NCBI GenBank assembly: GCA_034008185.1
Contig: CM067086.1
Location: 37,053,007-37,117,006, forward strand
Reading direction: 5' to 3'
Source of the DNA: Gorsachius magnificus
Lineage: Eukaryota; Chordata; Aves; Pelecaniformes; Ardeidae
DNA: 64,000 nt
Positions 52,130-64,000 of the stretch are shown here, piece after piece; the stretch's first letter is position 1; the number at the start of each line of letters is the position of its first letter. Below the pieces are notes generated by a model. It searched no databases. It was not told where the DNA came from and saw only the letters and a program-made list of their open reading frames with translations. Position numbers and translations under genes: made by a program.

Positions 52130-54527
52130 AAATCCTGATTAAATAATGCACCCATTTTTTTCAGTGCTGCTGCTGCTTATCCACAGAAGCATGATTCGGC
52201 AGCCAGCATGTTGCACTCTGGAGTCTTGCATCCTGACACTCAGGCCCTTTTGTAAATGATCTGTGTGACGGAATGGGAACTTTTCCTGCTCCAAGGCTTC
52301 AGCAGAAAAATCAGTCTGGATTGAACTGTTCTATGGCCCATTTGCACTTCTTGAACTACATTTGCACTCTTCTAGTAAAATGATTGCATTCTTCATCTGT
52401 GTGAGCTCTATAAATCAGGGCTTCTCTGCGATGTTTAGGATTTTTCAGCCTACTTATACTTCTGTTTTGCTAGAAAAATCTGTAGCTATCAACAGATTGC
52501 TTTGATCTAGAACATCCAGGCAGGGCTGTATTCCCAGAATACATGTTAGTTACAACGATACACAAGTGATTTATAAATTAAAGGGAAATGTGGATCTGTC
52601 GGTGGGAAATAGCCCCACATCTTGTAATTAAAATGAGTGGCTTATTTTATGGATGGCATAAACTCCATTACAGGAGGAGACAAGTCTTGGAATAAGTGAG
52701 CTGCTGCCATGTTGCAGAAACATTTGCCAACTGTGAAATATTACATGTTCTACACATTAGAAAACAAAAAGGTAAATTTAATGCAAACTTAATTCTATGC
52801 TGTCCTTTAATACAGCAAAACCAGTAATGATAGCTTAGTCAAACTCTTTCAGGGATTAACAGGTTGAATAAATCGTTGATAAAACAACTTTTTAGAAAAT
52901 ACTGCAAACTGAATTGAAAGTGTAGTCACTGCTAAACTGGATGACCGGGTTTGTTACCAGACTTAGTTTGGGTGGGAGACTGTTTGGTTGGTTTTTTTTT
53001 TTTTGTAAAAGTGCTAAAAGGAAGAAGCCATCGTGCAAACTCGATACTAAATTTATTTGTGTCTCTGCTATTACTGCGCTCTTCTTATTGAACCTGATGA
53101 TTTTTTTGTCCATGACTTGTGCGCATCTTGCCAACGTGAAAAGAGGTGCTTGAAGAGGTACCAAGTAGTGCTCGGCATATCTGTCAAATGTTTTTTATAT
53201 ATGCTTTAGAATTTTTTTTAATTATGTGTCTGTTTGAATTTGAATTACCTTGAGAAGGTTGTAAGGGAAGCTTTGGGGATTAATTGATCTTGAGGATGTT
53301 ATGCTGGGATTAATGCAACTAGCTGTGAATGTGGTTTGGACATTCTGTCTGTACTGTAGTTGTGCTGTGCCTGATGTGTGCTACAATACTATATGAAAAT
53401 AAGGTTGTCCTCTCTCATTTAGAAAGGTGAGGAATCCTCCCTTTTAATTAAATCACAGACACTTTGGAAGAGCATCAGAAGATGAGGCAGCAAATAAAAA
53501 TAGGGAATACAGGCAGCTGAACTCGGACAAGGAGATTTAGTCTCATCAGAGCTATTGGTAGATACTGCATGATCCCTAAAGAAATAAATGCCTATGTAGG
53601 ATACTTAGAGACATGATATCATGGACTGCATTAAAGTTAACTCATGGAGTTCTGTACACACCTGGCCACAGTGTCAACATGGAATCATTGCAAAAGCAAA
53701 CAAAGGAGTTTTAAGTATAGGAAGAAAAAAGATTGTAAGCCCTGGTGAAAACCTCTCTAGTCTGTTTGTCTCTGTTATTGATGGAATAAGTTTGTTTCAA
53801 AGAATGAATGGTGCTAATTTGCAGAGTTTGTGCAGAAGGCATCTAACCATTATTGTTATGGACATGTGATGGTTATGCTGCCTTTGACTTTAAAGGGGAA
53901 TACCAGTAAAAGGTGCTAAGAGATAGGAGAGAGAGAGAATCCAACACAGCATTAATTTCAAGAACATACTTCCCGGTGGTCACAAGATGTAACAGCAGAG
54001 ACACTTATTCTGTAGCCCCATTAACAAGTCAAGCCTTATCAAACTATATGTTGAAGAACTGAGTAAAAATGTTAGAGACACATTCTACCTGACTCTCAAT
54101 AGTTCTTTATAAAGTGAGAATTTGTTTGCATCAGATTAACCACTCAGACCACTCTGAGAAAATTAAATTTCTCAGTTCATCTCATGAAGTGGCAAGCATG
54201 TGCTGTGGCTGAGGAATTCCACACCTCCAGTAGTGGATACACATCAGTTCCATCACTGCTGAAGACACGAATTTATTTTTTTTTCTTACGTTCAGGAATG
54301 CTATGTCTTGTCCAATCAGAGACCTATAAAAATTGTTGGATATTACAAAGGTAGAATGCTTTCCTGGTATTGATGCTTACATCAGAGTACTTGCTTGTCA
54401 GCCAGATATTGTGAGAGATAGGTATTTTAGTCGTCTTTCACTAAAATAAAGCAAAAGCTCTTAATGTGAGTGCAGTTAAGTGTGTGTTTTGAAGTCTGGA
54501 CCAGACTGGGAGCTTTTGAGACTTCTT

Positions 54528-54740
54528 TCATAGAATCATAGTGGTTTGAGTTGGAAGGGACCTTAAATATCATACAGTTCCAACCCCCCTGCCATAGGCA
54601 GGTATACTTTCTACTAGACCAGTTTGCTCAGAGCCCCATCCAACCTGACCTTGAACTCTTCCAGGGATGGGCCATCCACAGCTTCTCTGGGCAACCTGTT
54701 CCTGTGCCTCACCACCCTCAGAAATTAAAGAAATTCATAG
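54528..54740 (-). mobile_element. CR1 LINE 3' fragment, - strand
   Basis: Read on the minus strand this is the 3' end of a CR1 retrotransposon. On the plus strand it appears as TCATAGAATCATAGTGGTTT, then GTTGGAAGGGACCTTAAATA, CCAACCCCCCTGCCATAGGC, GAGCCCCATCCAACCTGACC, TTGAACTCTTCCAGGGATGG, GGGCAACCTGTTCCTGTGCC and TCACCACCCTCAG. TCATAGAATCATAG is the reverse complement of the terminal ATTCTATG-type repeats. About 210 bases remain, truncated at the 5' end. The limit at 54740 is approximate. The open frame read on the plus strand here is not a gene. Confidence 0.92.
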
Positions 54741-55457
54741 TCTATTTGTACTTCCTGTAGGTGCAGGGACTGATGTCAGTGTGTTGTGTTGTAAGTTCTG
54801 TCCTCAAAGACCTGAAACTCAGTCAGCTTCTTCTCTGTAAAGCTTTGTTTATTGCAGTATAGTCTTTGAGTATAAGGTATAAAATGGGAATTGGGAGGCA
54901 ATGTGGACACACTGTACTGAGTGTGGCAATCTTGCAACACGTCTGACATGGTTTTACTAAGGGGGAGTAATGCATTTTTTGTCCAGGGTGTATTTTTATT
55001 TCCTTACCTGTATTAAAATTTTATTTTTTAATTGTTTCTAAATATTAAGTTCTGTATATCTACTGTAGAATTGTATTTATTGTAAATGGAATAACACTAT
55101 CATTAAGAATGTATTATTATTAGCTTTAATTCTGTCAAGTTACTGTATCTAAACAAAGGTAGATGTAGACAACTTTAAAAGATTTGTGACTTCAGATGGC
55201 TGCAGTAACTTAAGTGTCTAGAATGCATTCATTCAGCATATATATTAGGAACTGAGATTGTATAAAGAAATACTTGTTTCTCCTGTGATAAGAAAATGGG
55301 AAGAACCTGATAAGCAGTCCAATGAAGAGGATGACTTGATTCTTCATGTAAACTGTCTAAGTCTTGTCAGAGAGTGTATTTTAATACTGTTTTGGAATGT
55401 TTCTCTTAAGGCTTGGAATCATTGTTATCATTTTAATAACTCTAGGTGACCATGTCC

Positions 55458-55483
55458 TTTTTTTTTTTTTTTTTTTTTTTTTT
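55458..55483. repeat. Poly(T) run, 26 bases
   Basis: The longest homopolymer in the window, 26 uninterrupted T. It lies in intron 3 with no recognised retroelement next to it. Confidence 0.85.
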
Positions 55484-58400
55484 CAAACACAGTGATGGAA
55501 AAATAATCCAAACAAAGGCACTTTAAGACTTTAAGAGAATCAAACCTGAAAATCATAGTGTAGCATTTTGTGCTTCACTGGATTCTGGGAAAACTTTGTT
55601 GAAAGTTGCAATATTTTCATCAATGATAGTAAATAATGTCTTAGATGAGCAGAAAATAACAGTGTTTTCACAAGGTATGTGCAGGATTCTCTTATTTTGC
55701 TCAAGGTGTTTGAATCCTCAATGAATTCTCACTAGGAGAAGTGCAGTGCAGACACTGGAGTTCTGGAACAGTAATCATTGGGCAAAAAGGACTGTATGAA
55801 TGCTTAAATCTGAAGAGGATTATTGTACTAGAATAAAATGTATACCGTTTTAAAACGTGATGGTTTTGTTTTTTAAGGAATATTTTATCAGAATTGCTTT
55901 TAAGTTTGTACAGGCTACAGAATTTGGCAATTGTGAATGTGCCTTTGTTGAATTCATTTTTGTTCACTGGTAGTTTCTCATCATTTGGACATAGTGATTT
56001 TTAGGGTCAGTGATATTTAGACAAAACAAGATAAAGAACCTAGAAATATTACCTTGTTGTGATGAAACAAACTTCTGGTGTTGTATTATAGAGATTCCTC
56101 ACAGTTTTAAAGAACTTTCAAACACTGTTGAATTCTGGAGACGTAGCAGAAACTCTGAAGATTAGAGGGTTCAGGAGCTTTCTGTTCCAAATCCAAAATG
56201 AGAGGCCTTTCTTTTAGACCTGCTTTCCAAATAAAGAAACTATTTGCCTCCGGCTTAATGTTTTAGAAAGTCCTGTGTTCTGCTTTTGTGCAAGGAGGAG
56301 TGATTATAAGATCAGAAGAGATGATTATTGGCAGTGCAGATAATGAGAATATTTCCGAGTTTATCTAAAATATGTTGTCACTGGAAAAAATTGAATCTTG
56401 GAATATTTATTAGAGATCTTGTATGAGATTTTGTATGTGGTACCTAACAGTCCATTCCAAGTTGATCTGCTCGTAGGAGTATTAGCAACTTAATGATTTA
56501 GTAGTATGAAAATGTGTATATGAAATTCTGAAGAAGTTTAATGATACACTTTGCAAACAAATGTGCAGATGTAGCAGAACAAGTGACGTTTCGTGCAGAA
56601 AGGATTAAATACTTGCATGCTTACAGAACAGAGTGGTTTCCTAGTGACAGCAATGACAATAGATCAGTATAATGTAAATGTTGCCTTCAACTCTCTTGCA
56701 TGTCTGTGGGTGAAGAAGAATCTTACTGAAGTCAGTGAAGTTGTACTATCGATGCCACAATAGGCCTGAGCTGCCTTACTATGCAAGTAGAATTAAGTAT
56801 AGGCTGGGGTTAGGTTTCTCAAGTGTCTTTCAGTAGTAAGAAAGATTAAATTTGTCAAATAACCTTTAGAGCATATTAACTAAATATAATATTCTAAGAT
56901 TTTTATACATATAAGCTCCTAGAATGTTTTCAGGTAGAAATTTGTGCAGCTTTCCTGCCAGCCGACTGTTTTTTGTCCATAGTGGCCTATGCTTTCCCAT
57001 TAGAGTAATACCAAATGAGGTGAAATAAATTTTACATCCTCAAGCATGCCTTTCTTACACATTCGTTATCGGATAACTTTGAATTACAGTAACTCATGCC
57101 ACTACAATAATCTCCAATACAATACTTGCTTTATATTAAAAATTGAGACTTTGAGACTTTGACAGATGATACAGTTTTGAACTAAAAAAAAAATATGAAG
57201 TGAAAGCAACAGGGGTTTTTATAAATTGTCCGTGAACAGTTAAAGATTTTGAATTTATTAATCAGTCAATTACACATACTTCAGCATTATAGTTTTTGTG
57301 ACAATTCAGGAACGATTGCAAGTATTTTAAATCTGCACGTTATGCATTAGTTACATAAATCATGTTCATGTTATCAGATGACATGACTCAGCAGTGATGC
57401 AGACATGAATCTTCAGATGTACTGATGAAATTTCAGCTTTGTCTTCAAGGGACTGTCAGGCTAAAACTTTGTAGTGTCTGTCATACTAGGTATTTTTTAC
57501 TCAAGTACTTCAAATTACTGAATGTGATCAACATTTCAGGCAAGTAGTAATGAACACTTTTGACAATATTTGCATGGCTTGTTCAAATATTGCATTGAAT
57601 AGTTTTATATCTCAGTTAACCTTAAGTGGAAGTTCATTTCCTCTTGCAGAATGTGGTATTTTGTTCTAGCACATTGTGCTCCAGATGCTGTTTCTTCAAG
57701 GCTAGTTCCTGTAATGCTAAGTTTGACAGTTAAATTTTGATGGAGTGTATGATTTATAGATACTTCTAGTAGCTCTTTCCTATAAATACTGGAAGTTACA
57801 AAGCTCTAAACATTTAGTGTTATGAAAATATATTCTCTAAGAGGTAAAGTTTTTGTACACTTCTTTGGAGTTTAAGTCATAAGAAAAATATAGGCGAATT
57901 GCCATATTCTTAAAGTCTTTTTTTTTTTTTTCCTTTTAAAATAACTAGAGTTCAGTGGTGATGTGAGAGTGCATATATTTCTACGTGTGTGTGTATAGAT
58001 GCACATTAAATAGGTTTCATAAATATGAAGTGCATTTTTGAAAGACTTCTTAGCTGTAGTACATGAGAGAATGAGTTATCTAAATGTACGTAAACATACC
58101 TACTTGTCATACTTGTTAGTGACAATAAAATTGACTTACTTCATCTGAAATTCTTATAGGATTTAGAATGTGTTACAATAAGCAGGCAACTGTTTTACTT
58201 TAATGTTGCATTATGGTATAAAAGAGTTAATTTTAGAAAAATAATTTTTTAGAAAAAGATTCTTTGCTCTCAGGAAGCTATATTCTTTACAAGGGAACAT
58301 AAGGGAGGAATAGAAGATTTGTTTCTAATAGACAAAATAGCTTATTTTAATTTAAGACATGTTTTTCTCCCATGGTTCTGAATCTTGTTCAGCTGTATGT

Positions 58401-58676
58401 GGTAAGAGGACAACAAAAGGAAAACTCAGAATCTTTTCCTGTCATGCTTACAGTTTTGCTTGCACCAAAAGAACTGTAATGTGAATGATGTTACGTATGT
58501 CTCAGTATTTGCCAGCCATGTGTTCTGAAATACTTGATTAAATAACATTGCTTTGACAATACTCCTATAGAAATAAATGAGGCTAGACAGTTAATTCTTG
58601 TATGACATTTTCCTAGAGTAGCTTCCCTTAGTGGTATTCTGTTAATGAGTTGAATTATCCAACCCATGCTGCATAC

Positions 58677-58826
58677 CTCAGGTGACCAGAGCAAGCTGTA
58701 GAGTCTGTTCAGGGTTTGTTTTGTAGATGCTGTACTGGATCTCTGTCTTGTTGGTCTTCATTGTGGAGGGGTACATTGCCATTAGCATCTCGAAGTTGGT
58801 CCAAAGGAAGGCTATGTGGTCGGCAA
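58677..58826 (-). other. Unidentified open patch with splice-like flanks
   Basis: On the minus strand a pyrimidine tract ending in GCATTAG precedes 150 bases that end before GTATGC. The third frame is open for 48 codons (including DHIAFLWTNFEMLMAMYPS) before a TGA close to the donor. The plus strand is also open over much of the same stretch from an ATG at 58727 (MLYWISVLLVFIVEGYIAIS, hydrophobic). The patch is richer in G and C than its flanks. I do not recognise either peptide. It could be an exon of an antisense noncoding transcript, an old retrocopy or transposon fragment, or chance. Confidence 0.25.
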
Positions 58827-61800
58827 CTAATGCAGAGCAAGGAAAAAAAATCTTTTGTGTATATTAATATCTTAGTGTATCAAGGCTGGCTTTTGGCTGT
58901 CTTACAGTTTGTTAAAGATACTATTTAAAGAAAGAAATCCAAGAGTGAAGTTGTGCTTTGTCTGAAGTCAGAGTATGATGGAAGTGGACTGAGTTGCATT
59001 ATCTAAATCATGAATCTTCTCTTGACTAGAAACATACAAACTAATGTTCCTTCGACATTCTTTTTGTGGATTTAATAAGTGGTTTGTCTTCAGCAAAACA
59101 TTGATCTGGAACATAATGATATAGGCCAGTTCTGCCTTCATAACGCAAAGACATATTTTTCTTTTTTTTTATTCTGAAGAAGGCACACTTAATTGTATAT
59201 GCTCATATCTTAAAAAATAGTTTTTACGTTTAAATCATGGTGGTTGCCTCCTACTAATTCTAGATAAACATGTAAGAAGAGTTTATAAATTTGCTGTCTT
59301 TCTTGTTATAGCTGTTGATATAATTGCTCTTGATTTGCAAAATAGTTACACTTACAATCACCAACACTTACAATATCCAATCTAGCATGGGAACAGAAAT
59401 ATGTATGGTTACTTGACTGTTTTGTGGTTGTTCACTGGCATCTTGTCATTACAATGTAATGTCTTTTATTTAATCTGGAGTTGACTGTTCGTGCTAAATT
59501 TGGTTATCAATTTAAGTAATCAGTCTTCATTGAGGTAATTTTATAAATAAGATTTCCTGAAAGAAGTGTCTGCAGGCAAGTTTGCTCTGTAATTATTTGA
59601 ACATTTAAGAGTTGGAAGTCCCAAAGGTGAAGCAGACATTTATGTGAAACCGAATCTCTGCACAAAAGCAATTTGCTTAAATTTTGTTGTTGTTCAGCTG
59701 CAGACTGTTGTCTCCCTGTCAAAGACTTTGAGGCTTCTGTTGGTGGCAGGTAGCCCTCTTGTGCACTTAGTTGACTCGTATAAAGACAACAAAAACTTAC
59801 CGTTCTGTAGAAAAGTCCTTAGGTAAACTTGCAATAATGGATAGTCTACTGATTTTGATTTTAATATTCTAGGTTTTTTGATAGGTATATCTAAGTATAT
59901 TAAGTTTTACTAAATGTGTTGGTTTTAGCATGACTTATTTTTTTTAATTGGAAAAAATGAATCTGTCAATCTAAATTAAATAACTTAGAAAAAAAATTCT
60001 TGTGAAATAGTATGATATCCAAAAAGATATCTGAACTTGCTTGTATTCTATGAAAATAGTCAAAATGTGAGATAACATTAAAAAAAACCATTCACTAATG
60101 AATGATTTGTAATTCCTAAGACTAATTGTTCACTTCATATATAAAGCTAAATGGAGAATCAGTGTATCAGGAAAGCATGTGTTTATGGTGTGATGCACGG
60201 CTATAGTGGAAGATTTTCCTGTTTCTACTATTTAGAATTTAATTCCAGCCTTTTGAACTGCAGTATTTTAACATACTTCTGATTGATATTAGACTTTGAG
60301 AATGGTATTTCTGTCTCTCGTTTTCTATCCCTTTTCATTTGCAGTTGTGTGTGCATGTGCTCCTGTGCATACAAACAGGCCCTTGCACCATCTCCCCAAA
60401 TCTTTGGTGGTTCCAGGTAGCAAGAGGACCATGCGCTAATTAAATGTGGTTATTATGAGATTGCGATTAGACACTAAAAGCTGCGACTGAGAGCTGATGA
60501 ATGCCTCCCTACACTGAATTAAAAGATTTTCGTGTGTGTGTGCATGCAATATTTCAATAATTGTATTTGTAAAATACATCGGTTATGCTTAAAGGTGGTG
60601 GTGTGTCTGTCTCTGCCCTATGCAGGGCATTTATAAAAATGAATCTAATCAGTTTTTTAAAGTGGATTAGTTACATAGTATTATCTCCTTGTATAGATAC
60701 TATTACTCAAAAGTAATTTGCTTTTAAAGTCAGTTAAGCTAAGCCCACTGAAGACTACTGAAGTTTTTAATGAGAGTGTTCACACAGGGATTTCATGTGA
60801 ATCCGCATTATATTAATTTCCACTCCTGTTATTGGAACTACTTCTTCCGAAGGAATGAAGGCATAAGATATACATGCTTTGAAGTCTCTAAGTGGAAGAC
60901 AGGAAAGTCCCAGATGATGTGCAGTGATCCACAAAACTATGCGATTCATAGCTAGCCTGCAGAACCCTACCAAACAGCGGTCTTTGAATTTGGAGTAGAG
61001 TTATTACATCCCTACGTCTCAGGCATATTCCATACTGTGTTTGATTACTTGCAGCTGCCTCTGACAGACATGTCAAAGCTTAGAAAAATCACCTACTCTG
61101 TTTGAAATCAGTATAATTTGTGAAGCATTCTGAGATCACTGATTATAAGGCAAAATTCATATTTAAGAAATTTCCACTCAAATAACAGCAGAAGCCTAAA
61201 AGTCCTGTTACTAATGTATATATTGTCAATTGCACACCTGCAAATGTGTTGTGTTTTATTTTGAAGTTTTGCAAATAACTGATAATCATTATTTAGACAC
61301 AGATGACCTTAAACTTTTGATTTTAAGCATGTGTAACAGTTATCTCTTACTCATGCAAGCTTCAAGGAGGATATTAATTGGAAAGACAATTTCATTTAGA
61401 GATAATCTATTTTATATCTTGGTTATAAAATGAACTCTGTTGTGGCAAAGCTGTGAAGCAAATGTTAAAAATTAAACCTAGTTTAACTGTTCTTCAGCTA
61501 TTTATGCTTGAGTTTCTTACATAGATCTTTTCTATACAGTAAAATTTTAGGGATATTCTGCATTTTTCTGAATGGGAGTGTTCAAATTTTCTTGCAGTAC
61601 ATGTGAACAGGCATATATAGGTACAGGTCTGGCACTTCCTATTTTTTTCTTTGATATTATTTTGGCTGTTGCATGCAATATTTCATTTAAGATAGATATT
61701 ACTGAGGTGGTGGGATAGTTCTGTGCAGTGATACGCTTAGCAGTAACCTTTACTCATAATGTGATATTATCTGTATGTCTTATTTTGTTCCGCTCTCTCT

Positions 61801-62243
61801 GGCACTGATGAAGCCTAAGGCTGCTGTTTCTTTGAGTTGGTGATAATTTTTATCTGATTAACTGACACATTTAGTTGAAATCAGACACAGCCCTTAGGCT
61901 GGGCATGGATTTAATTTAAAAAGTATCAAAGGTTTGCACTGTGTGCTGTTTAATCATCATGTTTATCAGGCAAAGAAAAATTACCGGAAGGACCATAGGG
62001 AGAGGGTTATCTTAAGGAGCAGTAACTTGGGAAATTGATAATAACTCCGAGGTAATTTACAGCTAACTTTTACATTCATTAATATAACATTACTGACTAA
62101 TAATTGCAGTGCATGTAATATACTAATTAAATTGAAAACATGAGCACTAATTTTGCTGAACTCTGAGAGGGTCAGGTAAAGACATTAAAATTTGAATTTA
62201 AAGAAAACCTCTGTACTACTACTACTGCAATGAATATTTTACT

Positions 62244-62268
62244 TACTAGTAGAATACTTCTACTAGTA
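62244..62268. repeat. Perfect hairpin, 11-base arms
   Basis: TACTAGTAGAA (62244-62254) and TTCTACTAGTA (62258-62268) are exact reverse complements around a three-base TAC loop. An ACT repeat lies a few bases upstream. No wider terminal repeat structure was found. Confidence 0.85.
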
Positions 62269-64000
62269 TTGTATGCCACAATGCATATGTAGACATTTCC
62301 TCAAATTACCATCACTATCCTTAATTGAATTTCAGTCACTGAAATTAAAAAAAAGCAAAATTGAAATCACAGTGTGCTAGCATAAATTACTCTTACATTT
62401 CTGTTTGTATTTTACTTCAGCTGTGAACCAGTATGACAGTACTGTACATGGGTATTACAGAGCCACCTTAACAACAACGTAACAGTAAGTGTACTCATGG
62501 CACTGATGTTTTGGAGCTTTCACAAAAACATTTAATATTTTATACTATTTTCTGAAAGAAAATACAGCTAAAAGTAATTTATGGTACACAGAAAGCAGCA
62601 ATTTTGAATTGTTTATTCATTAAATGTTTAAAAATATATATAATTTTAAAACTATGAAGCTCTAAAATTGTACATTTTATTATCGATTTGCTGTTCTAAC
62701 GCAATTGTTCATGAATGTTATTCTTCATGAATACTATGAACAGGAATAAATGGTTATAAGATGTGTAATAATGATGTAATTTCACTTACAGTTAAGACAT
62801 AGCTAATAATTAGCTAATAATTATATTATGTACACAAAAAGCTGTGTACTGCTGCCAAAAAAATTGTGTTATTTAGATGCTTTTTATATGTTGCTTGTTA
62901 TACTTGCCTTTTAAGTGAGTGACTTTAGTAGTTTTGAAGGGGAAAAATAAGTTTTAAAGTCATATGGAAAATAAAAGGTTGTTAGCATCTGTATACATCT
63001 GTTTAACATCTGTGTTTATGTATACATTACTTATTTTGTGATGTAATACTTTGTGACAGAGTATAGTGTACTGAGTATAAATGCTTTCTTTATTATCCAA
63101 ATATTTCAGAGGAGCAATTTATTTTTACTTTAGACGAACCTGTTGCACTAGCAACACTAGTAGAGTTTTGCATAGTTTAAATAAACTCTTAAATTAACAG
63201 TACATGACGATTTCTTTAGTAATACCAAAAAAAAACCCCACCCAAGGAAAAAACCCCACCCTTCCATTTTAACTTTCCTTGAACATTTTTCTGTTCTATG
63301 TTACTTTTTATATGGTACAGCACCTAACATCTTTCCTCCAGAATTTCCCCAGTTTGCTTCCTTGGCTTTTGAGTTCGGTGCAGATCCCTGATATTTAGCC
63401 TGCAGATGTCAGCCTGCTCTACCCATGCTGAGACTGCAGTTTTGTGAACATGCTTTTTGTGGTACATGATCAGATTATTCCACATTAAAGGGTGTAGTGT
63501 AGTACCTAAGACCTGTCACCACTGATTCTGGAATTGATTCTCTGCTAACCACAATCAGCTCTGAATGAAACAAATTCCTATTTGTTTGCAAAATGTCCAA
63601 TAACTTTTTCAATACCAAACAGTGAATCCAGTGAAGAACTAGTTTTCAGTTAGTGCTCTTTGCACGCTTCAGGTGCTGAGCTGACTGCTCTGTGCAGCAA
63701 GGCTTTATGTAAACTTTGTCCAGTTTAGGAATTTATGAAGGTTGTTAGGCCATAGTTTTTCTTCTGTTCCACCTCATACTCCATCCTTCTTCCCTTCAAA
63801 TCATCTTATTTCTTGATGTTGCACCATTCCAACCTTGATTTGTTGAACCGTACAGAATAGGGGGATTGAATTTATTCCATTTCATGGTATGTAAGTATAT
63901 TAGCTAGTTTTCCCATTTCAAAGCATTTATTAAGTATATTGATGTTTCTCCTTGTGGAAGCTGCTTTCTGGACAGTGATGGAAGTTTACATTTGCTCTTT

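Larger units (their letters stand above)
20664..64000 (+). other. DPH6: DPH6 gene span, 5' part (runs past window end)
   Basis: The coding sequence starts at 20664 and is assembled as 20664-20686, 24815-24909 and 27287-27480. These encode 104 residues in one continuous frame across three GT-AG introns. DPH6 (diphthine--ammonia ligase, EC 6.3.1.14) amidates diphthine to diphthamine on the modified histidine of eEF2 in the cytosol, using ATP and ammonium. The family is about 267 residues long, so roughly 39 percent is present. The C-terminal part of the ATP-pyrophosphatase domain is missing because exon 4 onward was not found before the window ends. I looked for conserved downstream blocks, such as an ILSDYQR-like motif and a GEGGEYET-like motif, without success. 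Confidence 0.9.
27481..64000 (+). other. DPH6: DPH6 intron 3 (5' part, at least 36.5 kb)
   Basis: After the exon 3 donor I found no segment matching the next parts of DPH6. The remainder of the window is therefore read as one long intron. It is AT-rich with few interspersed repeats: two CR1 tails, several homopolymer tracts, inverted repeats and a G-quadruplex motif, each listed separately. Several segments have splice-site-like flanks but no DPH6 coding similarity (28147-28308, 43537-43570, 58677-58826 on the minus strand, 62421-62484). I cannot exclude an overlooked divergent or very small exon. The rest shows nothing I recognise. Confidence 0.7.

Noticed and set aside
54551..54760. 69-codon open frame on the plus strand
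   Set aside because: It is the reverse complement of a CR1 3' tail.

Overview
This is a piece of a vertebrate nuclear genome, most likely from a bird. The evidence is sparse small exons with GT-AG introns in AT-rich DNA, one sharp CpG island, and two CR1 LINE 3' ends carrying the typical avian ATTCTATG-type terminal repeats. Interspersed repeats are otherwise few. The bacterial-style open frames seen across the window are almost all chance.

Layout: 1 to about 19,700 is intergenic DNA with no gene I can support. It holds one odd CpG-dense, hairpin-rich patch near 7,550-7,740 and a few inverted repeats. From about 19,720 to 21,000 lies a CpG island, the promoter of the only gene I can identify. 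That gene is DPH6 (diphthine--ammonia ligase, formerly ATPBD4), on the + strand. Its first three coding exons are 20664-20686, 24815-24909 and 27287-27480. Joined, they encode the first 104 residues of a protein normally about 267 residues long, including the SGGKDS PP-loop. The exon phases fit exactly (2, then 1, then 0).

From 27,481 to the window end I found no further DPH6 exon, so this is read as a very long intron 3 of at least 36.5 kb, with exon 4 onward lying beyond 64,000. The intron carries a + strand CR1 tail (about 28,728-29,005), a - strand CR1 tail (about 54,528-54,740), several long A or T runs, perfect hairpins, a canonical G-quadruplex motif, and a few exon-like segments of unknown status.

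DPH6 performs the last step of diphthamine synthesis on translation elongation factor eEF2. The window shows no other protein-coding gene, RNA gene or CRISPR array, and no evidence for a novel multi-gene system. The items most worth checking are an in-frame exon-like stretch just after exon 3, an unexplained open patch at 58,677-58,826, and the structured patch at 7,553-7,738.
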